From NCBI GenBank assembly GCA_033439795.1, contig JAUTDP010000010.1, positions 1,550,001-1,614,000 of the forward strand: a stretch of 64,000 nt of DNA, in the 5' to 3' direction. The notes below the pieces were generated by a model that saw only the letters and a list, made by a program, of their open reading frames with translations, made no database searches and was not told where the DNA came from. This document shows, in pieces, positions 1-12,379 of the stretch. Made by a program: the position numbers and the translations under genes. The stretch is from Sordaria brevicollis. Its lineage: Eukaryota > Ascomycota > Sordariomycetes > Sordariales > Sordariaceae. Each line of letters begins with the position of its first letter. Position 1 is the stretch's first letter.

Positions 1-1387
1 ATTAACGAAATTTAATAATTTTTTTAAGAATTTTATTAATATTATTAAAAATAGGGGAAATAATAATACGTAATACCGATTTATAATTATTACCACTATT
101 ACCTCCGACCGGGTTGTTAATAATTATATTATTAAATTCGGATTTAAAATTATTAAAATTGGAATTATTATTATTATTATCGTCGGGTAAGGGTACGGAT
201 ATAAGGTCGGTAGGTTTAGATAAATATTAGCGAAGGTCGTTAATTATTTTTTAATATTTAATTATTTCGCGCTTAATTATATTTTAAAAATTAACCTTAA
301 GGTTAAAGTAGCGCTTTTAAACGTCGGATAAACTTTATTAAAGGGTAATTAAACGAATTTAAAAATTATTAACGATATTATTATATTAAGAAACAGTATT
401 AGCGAAGGCCTATTTATAAGCGTTATATTAAATTTATTATTTAACGGCGGCGTCTAAAAATTAAAAGGTATAATTAACTTTAAGAATTGCGAAGTTAATA
501 TTAAAAATCGCATTAATTTAATCCTTATCTTAAATTAAAATATAAAATTAATTGAAATCTTAGCGCAATTAATTATTTTCGTCTTCGGATTACTAAAAAT
601 CCTCCTTAGTATTTTAAAATTCGGTAATAACGGAAATAACGTTAAATTATATAAGGCGGGTAAGCGCGTAAATAGCGGCCGGGAATATAAGGTAATTACC
701 TAAATTAAGAATTTAAATAATAAAGACCAGGATAATAATAGAATTATTATTAAGCGTATAAATAATATTAGTAAATTGGTTTTAGAATTCGATATTACGA
801 AGGTCGACGTTTCCGATTTTAAAAAATATAATAGCCGTAACGAGGGTATTAATAATTATAACGGGGATTAAATTAAATATTAATCGTTTAAATTAATATA
901 TTTTAATAAATATAAAGGAAAAGAGAATACGAGCGACTGTAGTAATAATATTCGTTTTAATAATTATTTAATTCGAATTAATTACGGAATTATCGTTAGA
1001 ACGTTAATCGCTAGGGAAACGAATTTTAATATTAATTAATATAATTAACGATTAATTTTCTTCGAAAATTACGCGTATAACGTTAAAAAAGGTGTAATAA
1101 ATTATTAAAGGATAGCGTTAATACCGTTAAATATATAATAAAATATATATTATTATACGAAAAAAGGGAAGGGAGAAGTATATACGGAAGATTGGATATA
1201 TAGGCGCGAACCTATACCCTAGTCCGTACGCACCTACGTAATATTACACGTAACTATAAGTGATTAAATTTGGATTATATTGAGCTATGGCATGCGTACT
1301 ATAATTGGGAATAGTCGTTAGGGATTTGGGCACCTATATAGGTGGTTAGTGCGTATACCGGGTATAGCACAGGTATAATCCTGTAAC
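1..1387. repeat. RIP-mutated AT-rich DNA, family not identified
   Basis: The stretch is very AT-rich and nearly lacks CA and TG while CG, CC and CT remain, as RIP leaves behind. On the plus strand, one frame from about 640 to 1110 reads through with only TAA-type stops, which could be mutated CAA codons, so it may be a relic of a coding region. I could not name the protein. A less mutated patch with many CA and TG dinucleotides lies at about 1190-1387, just before the truncated retroelement begins. Confidence 0.7.
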
Positions 1388-4300
1388 AATTATATTCTTT
1401 TTAAATTATTATATAGTATCCCTATTTAGACGGCGTTTATTATTAGAATTACTTTTAATTAATTATCCTAAAAGTGATTAATAAAAGGATAAAGACGTTG
1501 GTCGAAGTATTCGTTTATAATTTCCACCTATTTAGCGGTTTAGTTATAACCTAAGGAGGTTAATTTCTACCGGATATTAAAAATCTTTGCTAATTCGTTT
1601 ATAAAATTTAAAATAAATTAAAGACCCCTATCCAAAATAATTTCGCTTAGTAGGCCGTAAATACGATATAAACCTTCGTAGTATATATAGGCTGCGTCCT
1701 TAGCGGTTATTATAATAAAGTAAAGGATAGTTTATAATGCTTTACTTAATCGGTCCACTATTACGAATGTATTATCGTTCTATTTTCACTAGGTCTTTAT
1801 TTTCTCCGCATCGGATCGATCGTTCCTTTAATTCTTCGAATAGTTCGATCGATCGGCCGGGTTTTATTAAAAACGATGGTATCGCGTTTTTAACGAATAT
1901 TTCGAATTCTTAGATACGTTTATTAAAAGCCGATAATATCGTAATTACCTTATCGAAAATAAGGTTAGCGTTAGCAATATCGATTAAAACCTTATATTTT
2001 TTTAATTAATATTTATTTAAGATAATATTATACCCCGAATTAACGATAATTATTACTTCTTTATCGAACCGTTAACTTTATACTTTAATAATTCCCTTCA
2101 AATATTAATCGATTATTTCGCTATATTACCCGGTATACCCTCTTATAGCGTAAAGATAAAAATTATATAATTTTTTTATTTTTTATTTAATTATATTACT
2201 AATAAAGTCTTTATTTATAAAGATATTATTATTTATTCTTAAATTAATAAATGTATCGTTCGTAAATAAAGTTTTTTTATTATTATTTACTATAATATAG
2301 GACGTAATTAATATAGGTTTACCTAAATAGTTTTTTAAAAAACTTTTATTTATTTTTATACTCTCCGGTAATATTTTTTTTAGGTTTTTCCTAGAATAAA
2401 CATTTATTAATTCAATCCTTAAGAGGGAGTTTAATATTCCTAAGGTAGTTAATTTTCCGCCTTATTATCGGCCGGCTTATTATCCTCTTTATCTTTACGG
2501 CTATAGTAGTTAATAAATTCGTTAATATAATTAGGGTTTCTACTACGGCGGTTAGGATAATTATAGAAACGATATTTAATTTCTTTATATACAAAATATT
2601 TATTTTCTTCAAATAATTTGCGGGCTTCTTTATAAATTATATCGGGGGCGTAATAGGAATTACTTCGGTTACTATTACTAGTATTAATATTATTATTAAT
2701 AATATTATTAGAATTCTTATTAGAATTATTAAAACCCTTAATTTTATTAAATAAATTCGTAAAAGAGGAAGTATTCTTATTTTTATCCCTATTATTTTTT
2801 TTAATTTTATTATTGCGGAAAATATATTAATTAATTTTAATTATTTTTTTAATTATTAAAGCGTATTAATTAAAAGTAATATTTTCTTATTTATATTCTT
2901 AAAAAAAAACATTCTAAATAATACCCGGGAATTTTTAATTAAATTCCTATTTCTATAAATTAGGAGGGCGACTATATTCTCCTATTAAACGTACGAATTT
3001 ATTACGGAATTCTTAAAAGTCCCTATTTATTTCGAATTTTAAATCGTTAAATTCGTAAATAACCTTTTCCTTTCGATCGTAATTGTAATATTCGGCGCGC
3101 AAATAAACGAATAATTTATTAGAAATTTTAATATTATAAAGACCGTCGGCGAAATAAGGTTTAAAATTTTAAATAACTTTATTAGCAATACGATTCTTAA
3201 TATATATTTTCTTAACTTTATTATTAAAAAAATAATCGGTATTTAATTTAAATTTATTAAAAATACGGCGGTATTAAATATTAAAAGTAATAGTATTTTT
3301 ATTTTTCTTATTATAAAAATAGGGCGGATCCTTCTTTTTAATTAATAGGCGTCCTTAATTAGCGGTAGAAAAATCGGTAATAAATATTTCTTTATAATAC
3401 CTTTTATTATCGTTATCCTTATCGCGGTCGGCGTAATCGTAGCGTTCGAAGTTTTCGGGGGTTAAGAAAGCGATTTTCTTCTTACGAAGATTAATATTTT
3501 CTTTACGGAAATCGATATTTTCCTTAATTAAAATAGCGATTACAGTATATAAATTAATAACGTTACTATTTTAAGTAATTATTATTCTTCCTAATTTTTC
3601 GGTTTAGATTTTTATAATTATTAGGTTATTATTAATTTTAACGAATTTTTTTTCCTTTTCGATTAGGTCGTAATAAGTTTCGTTCTATTTAATAAAAAAA
3701 TAGAAGTAGGATAGGTAGCCCTTAATCGAGGAATTATTTTTTTATTCGTAAAGGGTACTTTATTTATTAATATAATTGTCGTTAAACGGGGTATTATTTT
3801 AAACCTTTCCGTCGTCGGATAAATCGTTATTTTAATCGTTATTAAACGGGGTATTATTTTAAGCTCTTTTATTAGAATAATTAATAATTTAACGTAATAT
3901 AATAAATTAAATTTAGAATTTATAATTCTTTTCGCGTAACGTAGCGTTTTTATAACGTAAGGTTTTATAATCGTCCGATTCGAAGTCGGGATCCTTATTT
4001 CCGCGGGCTTTTAATAATTAGCGCGTTAAAAATATATTCTTACTTTATTCTTTATATAAATCTTTATAAAAACGTTTATTATTTATTTTAACGCCTTTTT
4101 AATATTTTAATAAATTAACGGCGTATTTATATATTTATCCTAAATTAGTATTTAAATTAATAATAATAATTTAATATCCTTATTATTAAAAAAGAATAGC
4201 TTTAATTAAGATAGCCCGCAATTTAATTTCTTCGAAAATAGCGCGTACGCCCTCAAGATCTTCGATAATAAATTTAAAAATATTGAAGTTTATTAATAAA

Positions 4301-5171
4301 ATATTACCGTTATTTTATTCCTAATAATTTTAATCCATAACCATTAAAACTTTAAAGGTAAAAATTAAATAACTTTTATTATATTAAGCCTAATATTTCG
4401 TAATCGCGTTAATCTTTATATATAAGAAGCCGAATAAATCTTTTATATTAAATATATAATAAACGTCGGCGAATTTATTAATAATTTTTTAATTAAAAAA
4501 TATAATAATTTTATTTATATTTTCCGGAATATTATAATCCTTTAAATTAAATTTATCGATATTACGTAATTGGGTATCCTATTTCTCTTTAAGGGTATTA
4601 ATTATAATATTATTAAGCGAACGACGCTTAAAAGTATCGTTTTATTAAATAATTATATTAAGAATAATAGGTATATTTATAATATCGAATTTAATTTATT
4701 CAATTGCGAATTTATCGGATATATTCTTTTTTTAAACTTCATTTATTTAAATACTTTCGGTAATAAATAATTTAACGGTTTTAGCCGCGGTAGCCTTTTC
4801 GTTAGGAATATACGCTATTATAATTAATTATAAGGGTATATATTATAATTATTTTAATTAATAAATAAATTTAGAATATTTAAATACTTTTTTAATATAT
4901 TAAGAATAATTTTATAATTATTACGAATAACGTAATTACGAGAGATAAATTTAATACGTTAAATTTAGGTTTATTATAGAATTATAAAATAAAGAAGAAA
5001 AGAAGAAACGAATAAAGGATACGCCCCGCACTAGGGTTTTATATTTAGGCGCGGGCGATTTACGAAGGCGGTACGCAATTACGTGCGCTAGTGCGGTTAA
5101 CCTTTGTTAGGTAACCGCCCGAGCGATAACCAATCCGCTGGATAGGGACCCTATCCGCTAGCGCCGTAATA
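1388..5171 (-). mobile_element. Truncated, RIP-mutated Ty3/Gypsy-type LTR retrotransposon (copy A)
   Basis: This copy aligns with the full element further right in two blocks. Bases 1388 to about 1778 match 8983 to about 9375 (integrase part), and about 1779-5171 match about 11714-15108 (protease/gag part plus LTR). Differences are almost all C/T or A/G transitions. About 2.3 kb carrying the reverse transcriptase is missing at the junction near 1773-1779, and the 3' end of the element with its LTR is missing left of 1388. The integrase relic at about 1502-1555 reads GYN and EIINEYFD on the minus strand. The element cannot be autonomous. Confidence 0.85.
4919..5171 (-). repeat. LTR of copy A (5' LTR relative to the minus-strand element)
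   Basis: This 253-bp block matches the blocks at 7870-8122 and 14856-15108. Its first bases correspond to TGTTAC and its last to GTAACA after undoing CA/TG to TA changes, giving 6-bp inverted ends typical of an LTR. The matching left LTR of this copy is absent. Confidence 0.8.
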
Positions 5172-7869
5172 TAAATATTATTTAATATTAGCGTTATATT
5201 ATTATATATAACGTTTAATCGATTATTTAATAATATAGCCGATAAAATAAAGAAGGACTTTAAATATACCGCCTTAGATCCTAATAGGGTTATTATATAT
5301 AATAATTTTAATTTTAAAAATATAATTCGAAAGTTAATTAGCGGTAAATAAAACGAAATAGTTAATTTTATTACCGTATTTTTAATATATTATCCAAAAT
5401 TACGTAGTCTTTTATTATAATTATTTATCCAATATATATACCGCTTTACCTTCGATATAATTATTAAGTATTTACTTCCTAAACGGTAGAGTATTTTTAA
5501 TATTTCGAAATAGCTATCCGAATTCGCTATTAAGTAAATCTTCTTTAAGAAAAATAAAAAGGTATTACTATTTATACTAATATATAAACGCATTAAATAT
5601 AAAGATTCTTTATATTTATAAATTGGCGTTATTTACAAAAACGAAAGTAAATTCGAAGGGGTTTATAAAATTTATAAAGAATTATTTAATAACCGATTCG
5701 TTATCGATCGATAAAAGTTCGTTAATCGATTATTTCTTATATATAGCGATTAAAAGACTACGTTGTATATTAGGAGAATTTAATATAAAGAGTTAAAATC
5801 TAATATTAAATAGGAATAGCGTAAATAAATATTATTAATATTTACGTTTTTTTATATCGAAATTAACCTTATTGAAATAATTTTCAAAAATTTCTAAAAT
5901 GGAGGAAAGAATGCCGGTTAATTAAATGCGACCGTATCCTTAAATGTTTTTTTCTTTTAACGTTAATAAAAGATTATAAAAAATAGGGTTAAATATTATT
6001 TCGCCATACCAATTTTAATATATAGATTTATAGCCCGTATCCTTATATTTATTATTAATAAATTGGTTTAATATAAGGGATTAACGACGGATAATTTAAA
6101 TATCGAAGGTATTTAAAAAGTTATAGAAAAAATATTCTAAGAAAAAAAAGAAGGAACGATTAATTTATATAAAATTCTTAGTTGCATTTAGGATACCGTT
6201 TTTACTATTAAAGGATAAATAGGAAAATATAACGGCGATAATAATATTCTTATCGATATCGAATTCCGAAGTTAATATAGGCTTATATAGGTTGTCGAAA
6301 TTCTATTGCTTATTTATAAAGTAATTCGAGTAGGCAATTATAGTCTTTTTTAAAATATTATCCCTATATTCCTAATATTTTTTTAAAGCGGCGGTTCGTT
6401 AAATTATAATTTAGAAATACTATATTTCGCTTAGTTACTTTATTCGAATATTATTAATAATAGCTTTCGTAAAATTATTATAAAGGGCGGGCTAGTACGA
6501 TATATTACGGCTAATAGTAATTATAAAGCTATTAATATTATATTCGAATATTAGAATACTATATATACTATTAATATTAAAAATAATAAAAATTCTATTT
6601 ACAATGTTGAAACTATTCTATTATAATTAGCTTTAAATTCGAATATTTTGGCTATTATTCGTAAAGGTATTAAAAAGTTTTAGAATTATATTGTTCGCGG
6701 TATTTATATAATTAGCGATCCTTTTACCGATATTATTTCTTATACCCTTAAATTATACAGTAATAATATAATAAAGAAGAAGATTATAGTAGAAGAAATA
6801 GATCCTAAAGTATTTAATACGCTAAATTTATTCGCCTTTAAATAAATTACCCTTCTTAAAAAATTCGACGAATAGAATAAAATTATTCTTATTTTAATTA
6901 ATATTATTAATTAGAGGCATCTACCTAGTATAATATTATTTTCAATATAAGATAGCGTTCTAAATATTAACGAAGAGGGAGTACGTAATTATAATAATAA
7001 TAAAGAGGATTTATAGGGCCGTAATTATAGCGGTAATAATAATAAAGAGTATTAAGGAGTTTAATAAATATATATAAATAATAATATATACGTAGTAATA
7101 AAATTGAAAATAATCGATTCGTATATAGTCGTATAAAAAATATAGGGTTTTTTTTTTCGTAGGTTAGGGTTTTTTAATTACGTTATAATATTTAAACCTT
7201 ATCCAATTTTATAATATACAATAAAGTATAGTAAATTATTATTATTATATAAAATAATATATTATAATCGCTATTTACCTTTTACGAATTAATAAAACCT
7301 TAATTAGAATCCTATTAATCTATTTTCTACTATCGGTATTATTTTATATTAGCAATGTAAATAGTAATATTACCGTTTATTAATTATATTAAATTATAAA
7401 TTTATTAAATAGGCGTATATTTATTAGAGGTTGAATTAGAATTAGAATTATTTAATACTATCCTCTTAGCGTAAATTCGTTTAATAATTATTAGGTTATT
7501 GTATTAAATATTAAGTAAAGAGTAGCGGTAGTTTGGGGGGTAGTTGGTTAATTATTACTAACCCTCTTTTTTTTAATTAGAGCCCTTTTTAATATTTTAA
7601 CGTTTTTAAGGATAAAGGTAATAATACTTATTGGAATAGGGTCGTTTAACCTAAGTACGGGAATAGGGGTAATCTATTTAAGATATAAAGGCGGGGTAAG
7701 ATTCTTTTATAGTATTAAAGGTCTAATAGGTTTTCCTTCTTTATTTTTACCCCTTTATTTATTTTTTTATTTATCCTCTTACCCTTCTTTAATATTATTT
7801 TAATTTATATTAATATGGTTATCGTTATTAATTTGAATTGCTTCCTATTCTCGTTTTCGTTCTCTTACT
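5172..7869. repeat. RIP-mutated DNA between the two retroelement copies, family not identified
   Basis: The composition is the same as in the flanking elements. On the plus strand a frame from about 6425 to 7060 is open apart from TAA and TAG codons, consistent with a RIP-damaged coding region. A second, less clear run lies at 5630-5900. Neither could be assigned to a transposon family. The last 350 bases before 7870 keep more G and C than the rest. Confidence 0.6.
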
Positions 7870-8122
7870 TGTTACGAGCGATGTGGTTACGAGAGACAAG
7901 TTTAATACGTTGAATCTAGGTCTATTATAGAATTATAAAATGAAGAAGAAAAGAAGAAACGAATAAAGGATGCGCCCTGCGCTAGGGTTTTATACCTGGG
8001 CGCGAGCGACCTACGAAGGCGGTACGCAGTTACGTACGTTAATGCGGTTAACTTTTATTAAATAACCGCCCGAGCGATAACCGGTCCGCCGAATAGGGAC
8101 CCTATCCGTTAGCGCTATAATA
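7870..8122 (-). repeat. 3' LTR of copy B
   Basis: This is a direct repeat of 14856-15108, differing only by transitions as far as compared. It is the least mutated of the three LTRs in the window: it still has the starting TGTTAC and several TG and CA dinucleotides that have become TA in the other two. Confidence 0.85.
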
Positions 8123-8125
8123 TTA

Positions 8126-8133
8126 CCCCCCCC
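8126..8133 (-). other. Polypurine tract of copy B
   Basis: Eight consecutive C on the plus strand are eight G on the coding strand, preceded by CAAA and a run of A/T. A purine tract immediately before the 3' LTR is the plus-strand priming site of LTR retrotransposons, and this one fixes the orientation of the element. Three bases separate it from the LTR as delimited here. Confidence 0.75.
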
Positions 8134-8899
8134 TTTGAAAAAAATTCGCCCCGAATTTTCGAAATATTAGAATTATTATTATATATAAAGTAAGTCCTTT
8201 ATTTTTTAGCGTTTACTATCCTCCTTAGCCGCTTTATACTCTTTTTTAAAGGAATATTATTATCCGGGTAATTTTTATCGAATTTTTCTATTTCCGCCTT
8301 TTATAATTATTCTTTTAAATATAATAGCGGGTTTAAATACTTTAGGTACGCTTCGTAGTAGGTTTATAATAATTTAAGTAAATTCTTAAAATTTTCAACG
8401 TTATAGAATTTCGGATCCGGATTATATTCTTTCTAATTTATTTAGTATTAGAATTTATTAAAATATACCCGAGAAATTAAAATTTCCTTTATTTTTTATT
8501 TAATATTATTATTAATATATTCTTTTATTAATTCTTTTAATTTTTAACCGGGCAATAGGTTATTAGGGTATTTTTTTAATTAATCCGTATAGAAAACGTC
8601 CGTTCCCTTCTACCTTTCTAAAACCTCTAATTTAAATAAATATTTATATTTTTCCTTAATTTTAAAATATTAATTAATTAAAGGAAAGTCGAATTTATAA
8701 TTTAACCGGTCGGTAAATTTATTCCGTTTAATAATAAATATTTTATCTCTAGGATTAAAATTTAGGACGCGCTAATATTTATTTATTTATTTAATTATTT
8801 ATTCTTAAACTTTAGTAATATACTCCTTAGCCTTCTCTACGAAGTTTCGAATTTATTCTACTATTCCTTATATATCCTTATAATTAAACTTTTCCTTAA

Positions 8900-9680
8900 T
8901 TATTAACCGAATACCATTAAAATTTATATATATTTCCTAATTTAAAGTATTAGGTATAAGGAACCCTCTTAATACTTCGTATAATTATATTCCTTTTAAA
9001 TTATTATATAATATCCCTATTTAGACGGCGTTTATTATTAGGATTATTTCCAATTAATTATTTTAAAAGTAATTAACGAAAGGACGAAGACGTTGGTCGA
9101 AGTATTCGTTTATAATTTCCGTTTATTTAGTAATTTAATTATAACCCGAGGAGGTTAATTTCTACCGGATATTGAAAATTTTTACTAATTCGTTTATAAA
9201 GTTTAAAATAAATTAAAGACCCTTATTTAAAATAATTTCGTTTAGTAAACTATAAATACGATATAAACCTTCGTAATATATACGGGCTACGTCCCTAGCG
9301 GTTGCCGTAGTAAAATAAGGGATAATTTATAATATTTTATTTAATTGGTCTATTATTACGAATATATTATCGAATCCCTATTTATTTTTAGGCATCGATT
9401 TAAAATTTACGACTAAGTTCTATTAAATACGTTAGGCCGTCGGAATAGGCTCTAATTTACTAAGTATTTTATTATAGGGAACCTTCGAAGTATAATATAT
9501 TACGTGATTAACGACGAAATAGTCGATATTACCGGTTATCCCTAATTATTAATATTATATAGAAATTAAGCGTTTTATTTTATTCCGGCCCGGATAAGCG
9601 GTAATAATTTTTGTATATAATTTATAAATAATTTAGGCTTTTAGGGTATTAAGTGGTACGATAAATTTATTGAAACGGGT
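8900..9680 (-). pseudogene. Integrase relic of copy B
   Basis: On the minus strand, conceptual translation shows a degenerate integrase. A segment near 9500-9600 reads like the region between the zinc-binding and catalytic domains (an AYPGRNKMKRLI-like run). At about 9210-9250 there is LNEII followed by a mutated DRGP-like motif. At 9096-9149 there is GYN, stop, ITK, stop, TEIINEYFD, matching the canonical GYxxQTNGQTExxN of Gypsy integrases with the two Gln codons turned into stops. The limits given are approximate. The product cannot be functional. Confidence 0.8.
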
Positions 9681-10299
9681 GAGGATTTTATTAATAATAA
9701 GTCGATACCCGTTTTCCCCCCTTTTAATTATATTTCGGTAGATTTTTAAATTTAGGCAAATTTTATTTTCGAGTATAAGACGATTTATTAAAAGGTATTC
9801 CTCTAAGCGTTCTTCGTAATTACCCTCCGCAATTTTTAAATTAATTTTTATAAGGGCTCTTAAAGATAAAATAGACGCGTAGACGGTAATAATATTATTA
9901 ATTATATCGTTAAATTATATTATACAGTTGTCCTTTAAATTTTTAAAGAATTAGAGGGTACGTTAAATTTCTTATTTGATTTTTTAATTTTTTAAATCTT
10001 TTGCCTTCCTTAATAAGGTATTAACCGCTTTATTCTCTTTTTTTAGCCGATATAATATAATGAAATAGTATTAGGATAAGAATTCCGTTTAGCTTATTTA
10101 TTATAAATTTAGAAGTTTTTTAATATTAAATTATTTAAGCGCTTCGTTATCCGTAAGGATTAGGAAGGGTTTGTATAGGCTAATAAATTCTACCCGTTAA
10201 TATTATAGGGTTTTAACGATAGTTATTAATTTTTTATTATAGATTGAATAATTATATTTTATTTTATATATAATTTTAGAGTAAAAGGTAACCGGACGT

Positions 10300-11600
10300 T
10301 ATTTGTTATCGATTAATTAAGATAAAATTTCCGTTATTATTTTATTTAAAACGTTCGTTTTTATTTGTATCGACCGTTTATATTTAAAATACGCTAAAAT
10401 AGGTATTAATAGTAGTCGTCCTTTAAATTCCTCGAAGGCCGTTTAATAATCCTTATTTTAATTAAAGACCTCTCCTTTTTTTATTATTACCGTTAATAAT
10501 TTAGTAATCCGGCTATAATTTTTAACGAAGCGCCGGTAGAAATTATAAAATTTTAAAAAGGATTGTACTTTTTATATACTTATTAGAATTTATTAATCCT
10601 TTACGACCGTAATTTTTTAAGGGTCGACGGATACGTTATTAGTTCCGATAATAAAATTTAAGAATTTAATTTTTTCGATATAAAATTCGTATTTATTTAA
10701 ATTTATTTATAATCCCGCTACTTCCAACCTAGCCAATACCTTCTTAACGTAAATTTTATATTCCTCTAAATTATTCGAAAAAATAAAGATATTATCGATA
10801 TATATATTATAAAAATTATTAAAATATCCTATTAATATTTTATTAATATATTACTAGAACGTTAATAGTCTATTAATTAATTTAAAGGGTAGGATTTTAT
10901 ATTTATATGTATTATATTTCGTTTAGAATATTGTAAGTTCTTCGTTATCGGGGTATATACGGATTCGATAGAAAGCCTATCTAATATCGATTTTCGAGAA
11001 AATTTTCGCTTAATTAATTCTAATAATAATTTTATTAATTAGGGGAAGAAGGTATTTATCTTTCTTTATAATAGCGTTAAATTTTCGATAATTTACGTAA
11101 AATTTTAATTTATTATTAATTTTAAGTATAAAAAGGATAGGCGCTACTTAAAGTATAGAATTACTTTCGATAAAACCTTTAATTAACGCTTTATTTACGT
11201 ATTTCTAATAAATTTCTAATTTATCGACCGATATTTTATATAATAAATTATATTTAAAATCTTTAAATTTTATTCCGTCCGTTAAATTAATTTTATAATT
11301 ATTAATACAATAATCCGGTAGGGTATTAAACTCCTTTTTATTAAATACGTTTAAATATTCATAAACGTATTTAAGGACTTCTTTTTTAATTCGCTTACGT
11401 AATTCTATTTTATCCTTAATAAGGGCTTGCTTTTTATAATCGTCGATAAATCGGTCGAATTTGTAAAAACTAATTACCTCTATATATTCCCATTTAGCGA
11501 ATATAAAAAAGGCGTCGGCACCGATTATTATAAGGTCGTTATAGTATTTATATTATCCTATACTATCTTTTTTTAATCGGTATCGGCCCTACGCGTCTTC
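10300..11600 (-). pseudogene. Reverse transcriptase relic of copy B
   Basis: At 10776-10802 the minus strand reads YIDNIFIFS, which is the catalytic YxDD box of Gypsy-type reverse transcriptases with the second Asp converted to Asn (GAT after T becoming AAT, a TG to TA change). It is followed by NNLEEYKIYVKKVLARLE and, further on, EFYIEKIKFLNFIIG, as in the region after the catalytic box in this family. Loss of the second catalytic Asp and many TAA stops make it inactive. The limits are approximate. Confidence 0.8.
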
Positions 11601-12379
11601 GCTTTAGAAAGGGTCGTTTTTTCGTTCAATTTTTAGTATTTCGATATATTTTCGTTACGTAAGTATCGCGTCCTCCTCTTTTATCCTTAGGGCGCGTTAA
11701 TTTAATAATTATTATTCTATTTTTATTAAGTCTTTATTTTCTCCGCGTCGGATTGGTCGCTCTTTTAATTCTTCGAATAATTCGATTAGTCGGCCGGGTT
11801 TTATTAAAGATAATAGTATTACGTTCTTAGCAAATATTTCGAATTTTTAAATACATTTATTAAAAGCCGATAATATTGTAATTACTTTATTAAAAATAAA
11901 GTTAGCATTAACGATATTAATTAAAACCTTATATTTTTTTAGCCAATATTTACTTAGGATAACGTTATACCCCGAATTAACGATAATTATTACTTCTTTA
12001 TCGAACCGTTAACTTTATATTTTAATAATTCCCTTTAAATATTAATCGATCGTTTCGTTATATTACCCGGTATACCCTCCTATAATATAAGGATAAAAAT
12101 TATATAATCTTTCTATTTTTTATTTAATTATATTATTAATAAAATCTTTATTTATAAAAATATTACCGTTTATTCCCGAATTAATAAGCGTATCGTTCGT
12201 AAATAAAGTTTTTTTATTATTACCTATTATAATATAGAATATAATTAACGCGGGTCTACCTAAATAATTTTTTAAAAAACTTTTATTTACTTTTATACTC
12301 TCCGGTAGTATTTTTTTTAAATTTTTCCTAAAATAAATATTTATTAACTTAATCCCTAGGAGGGAATTTAATATTCTTA

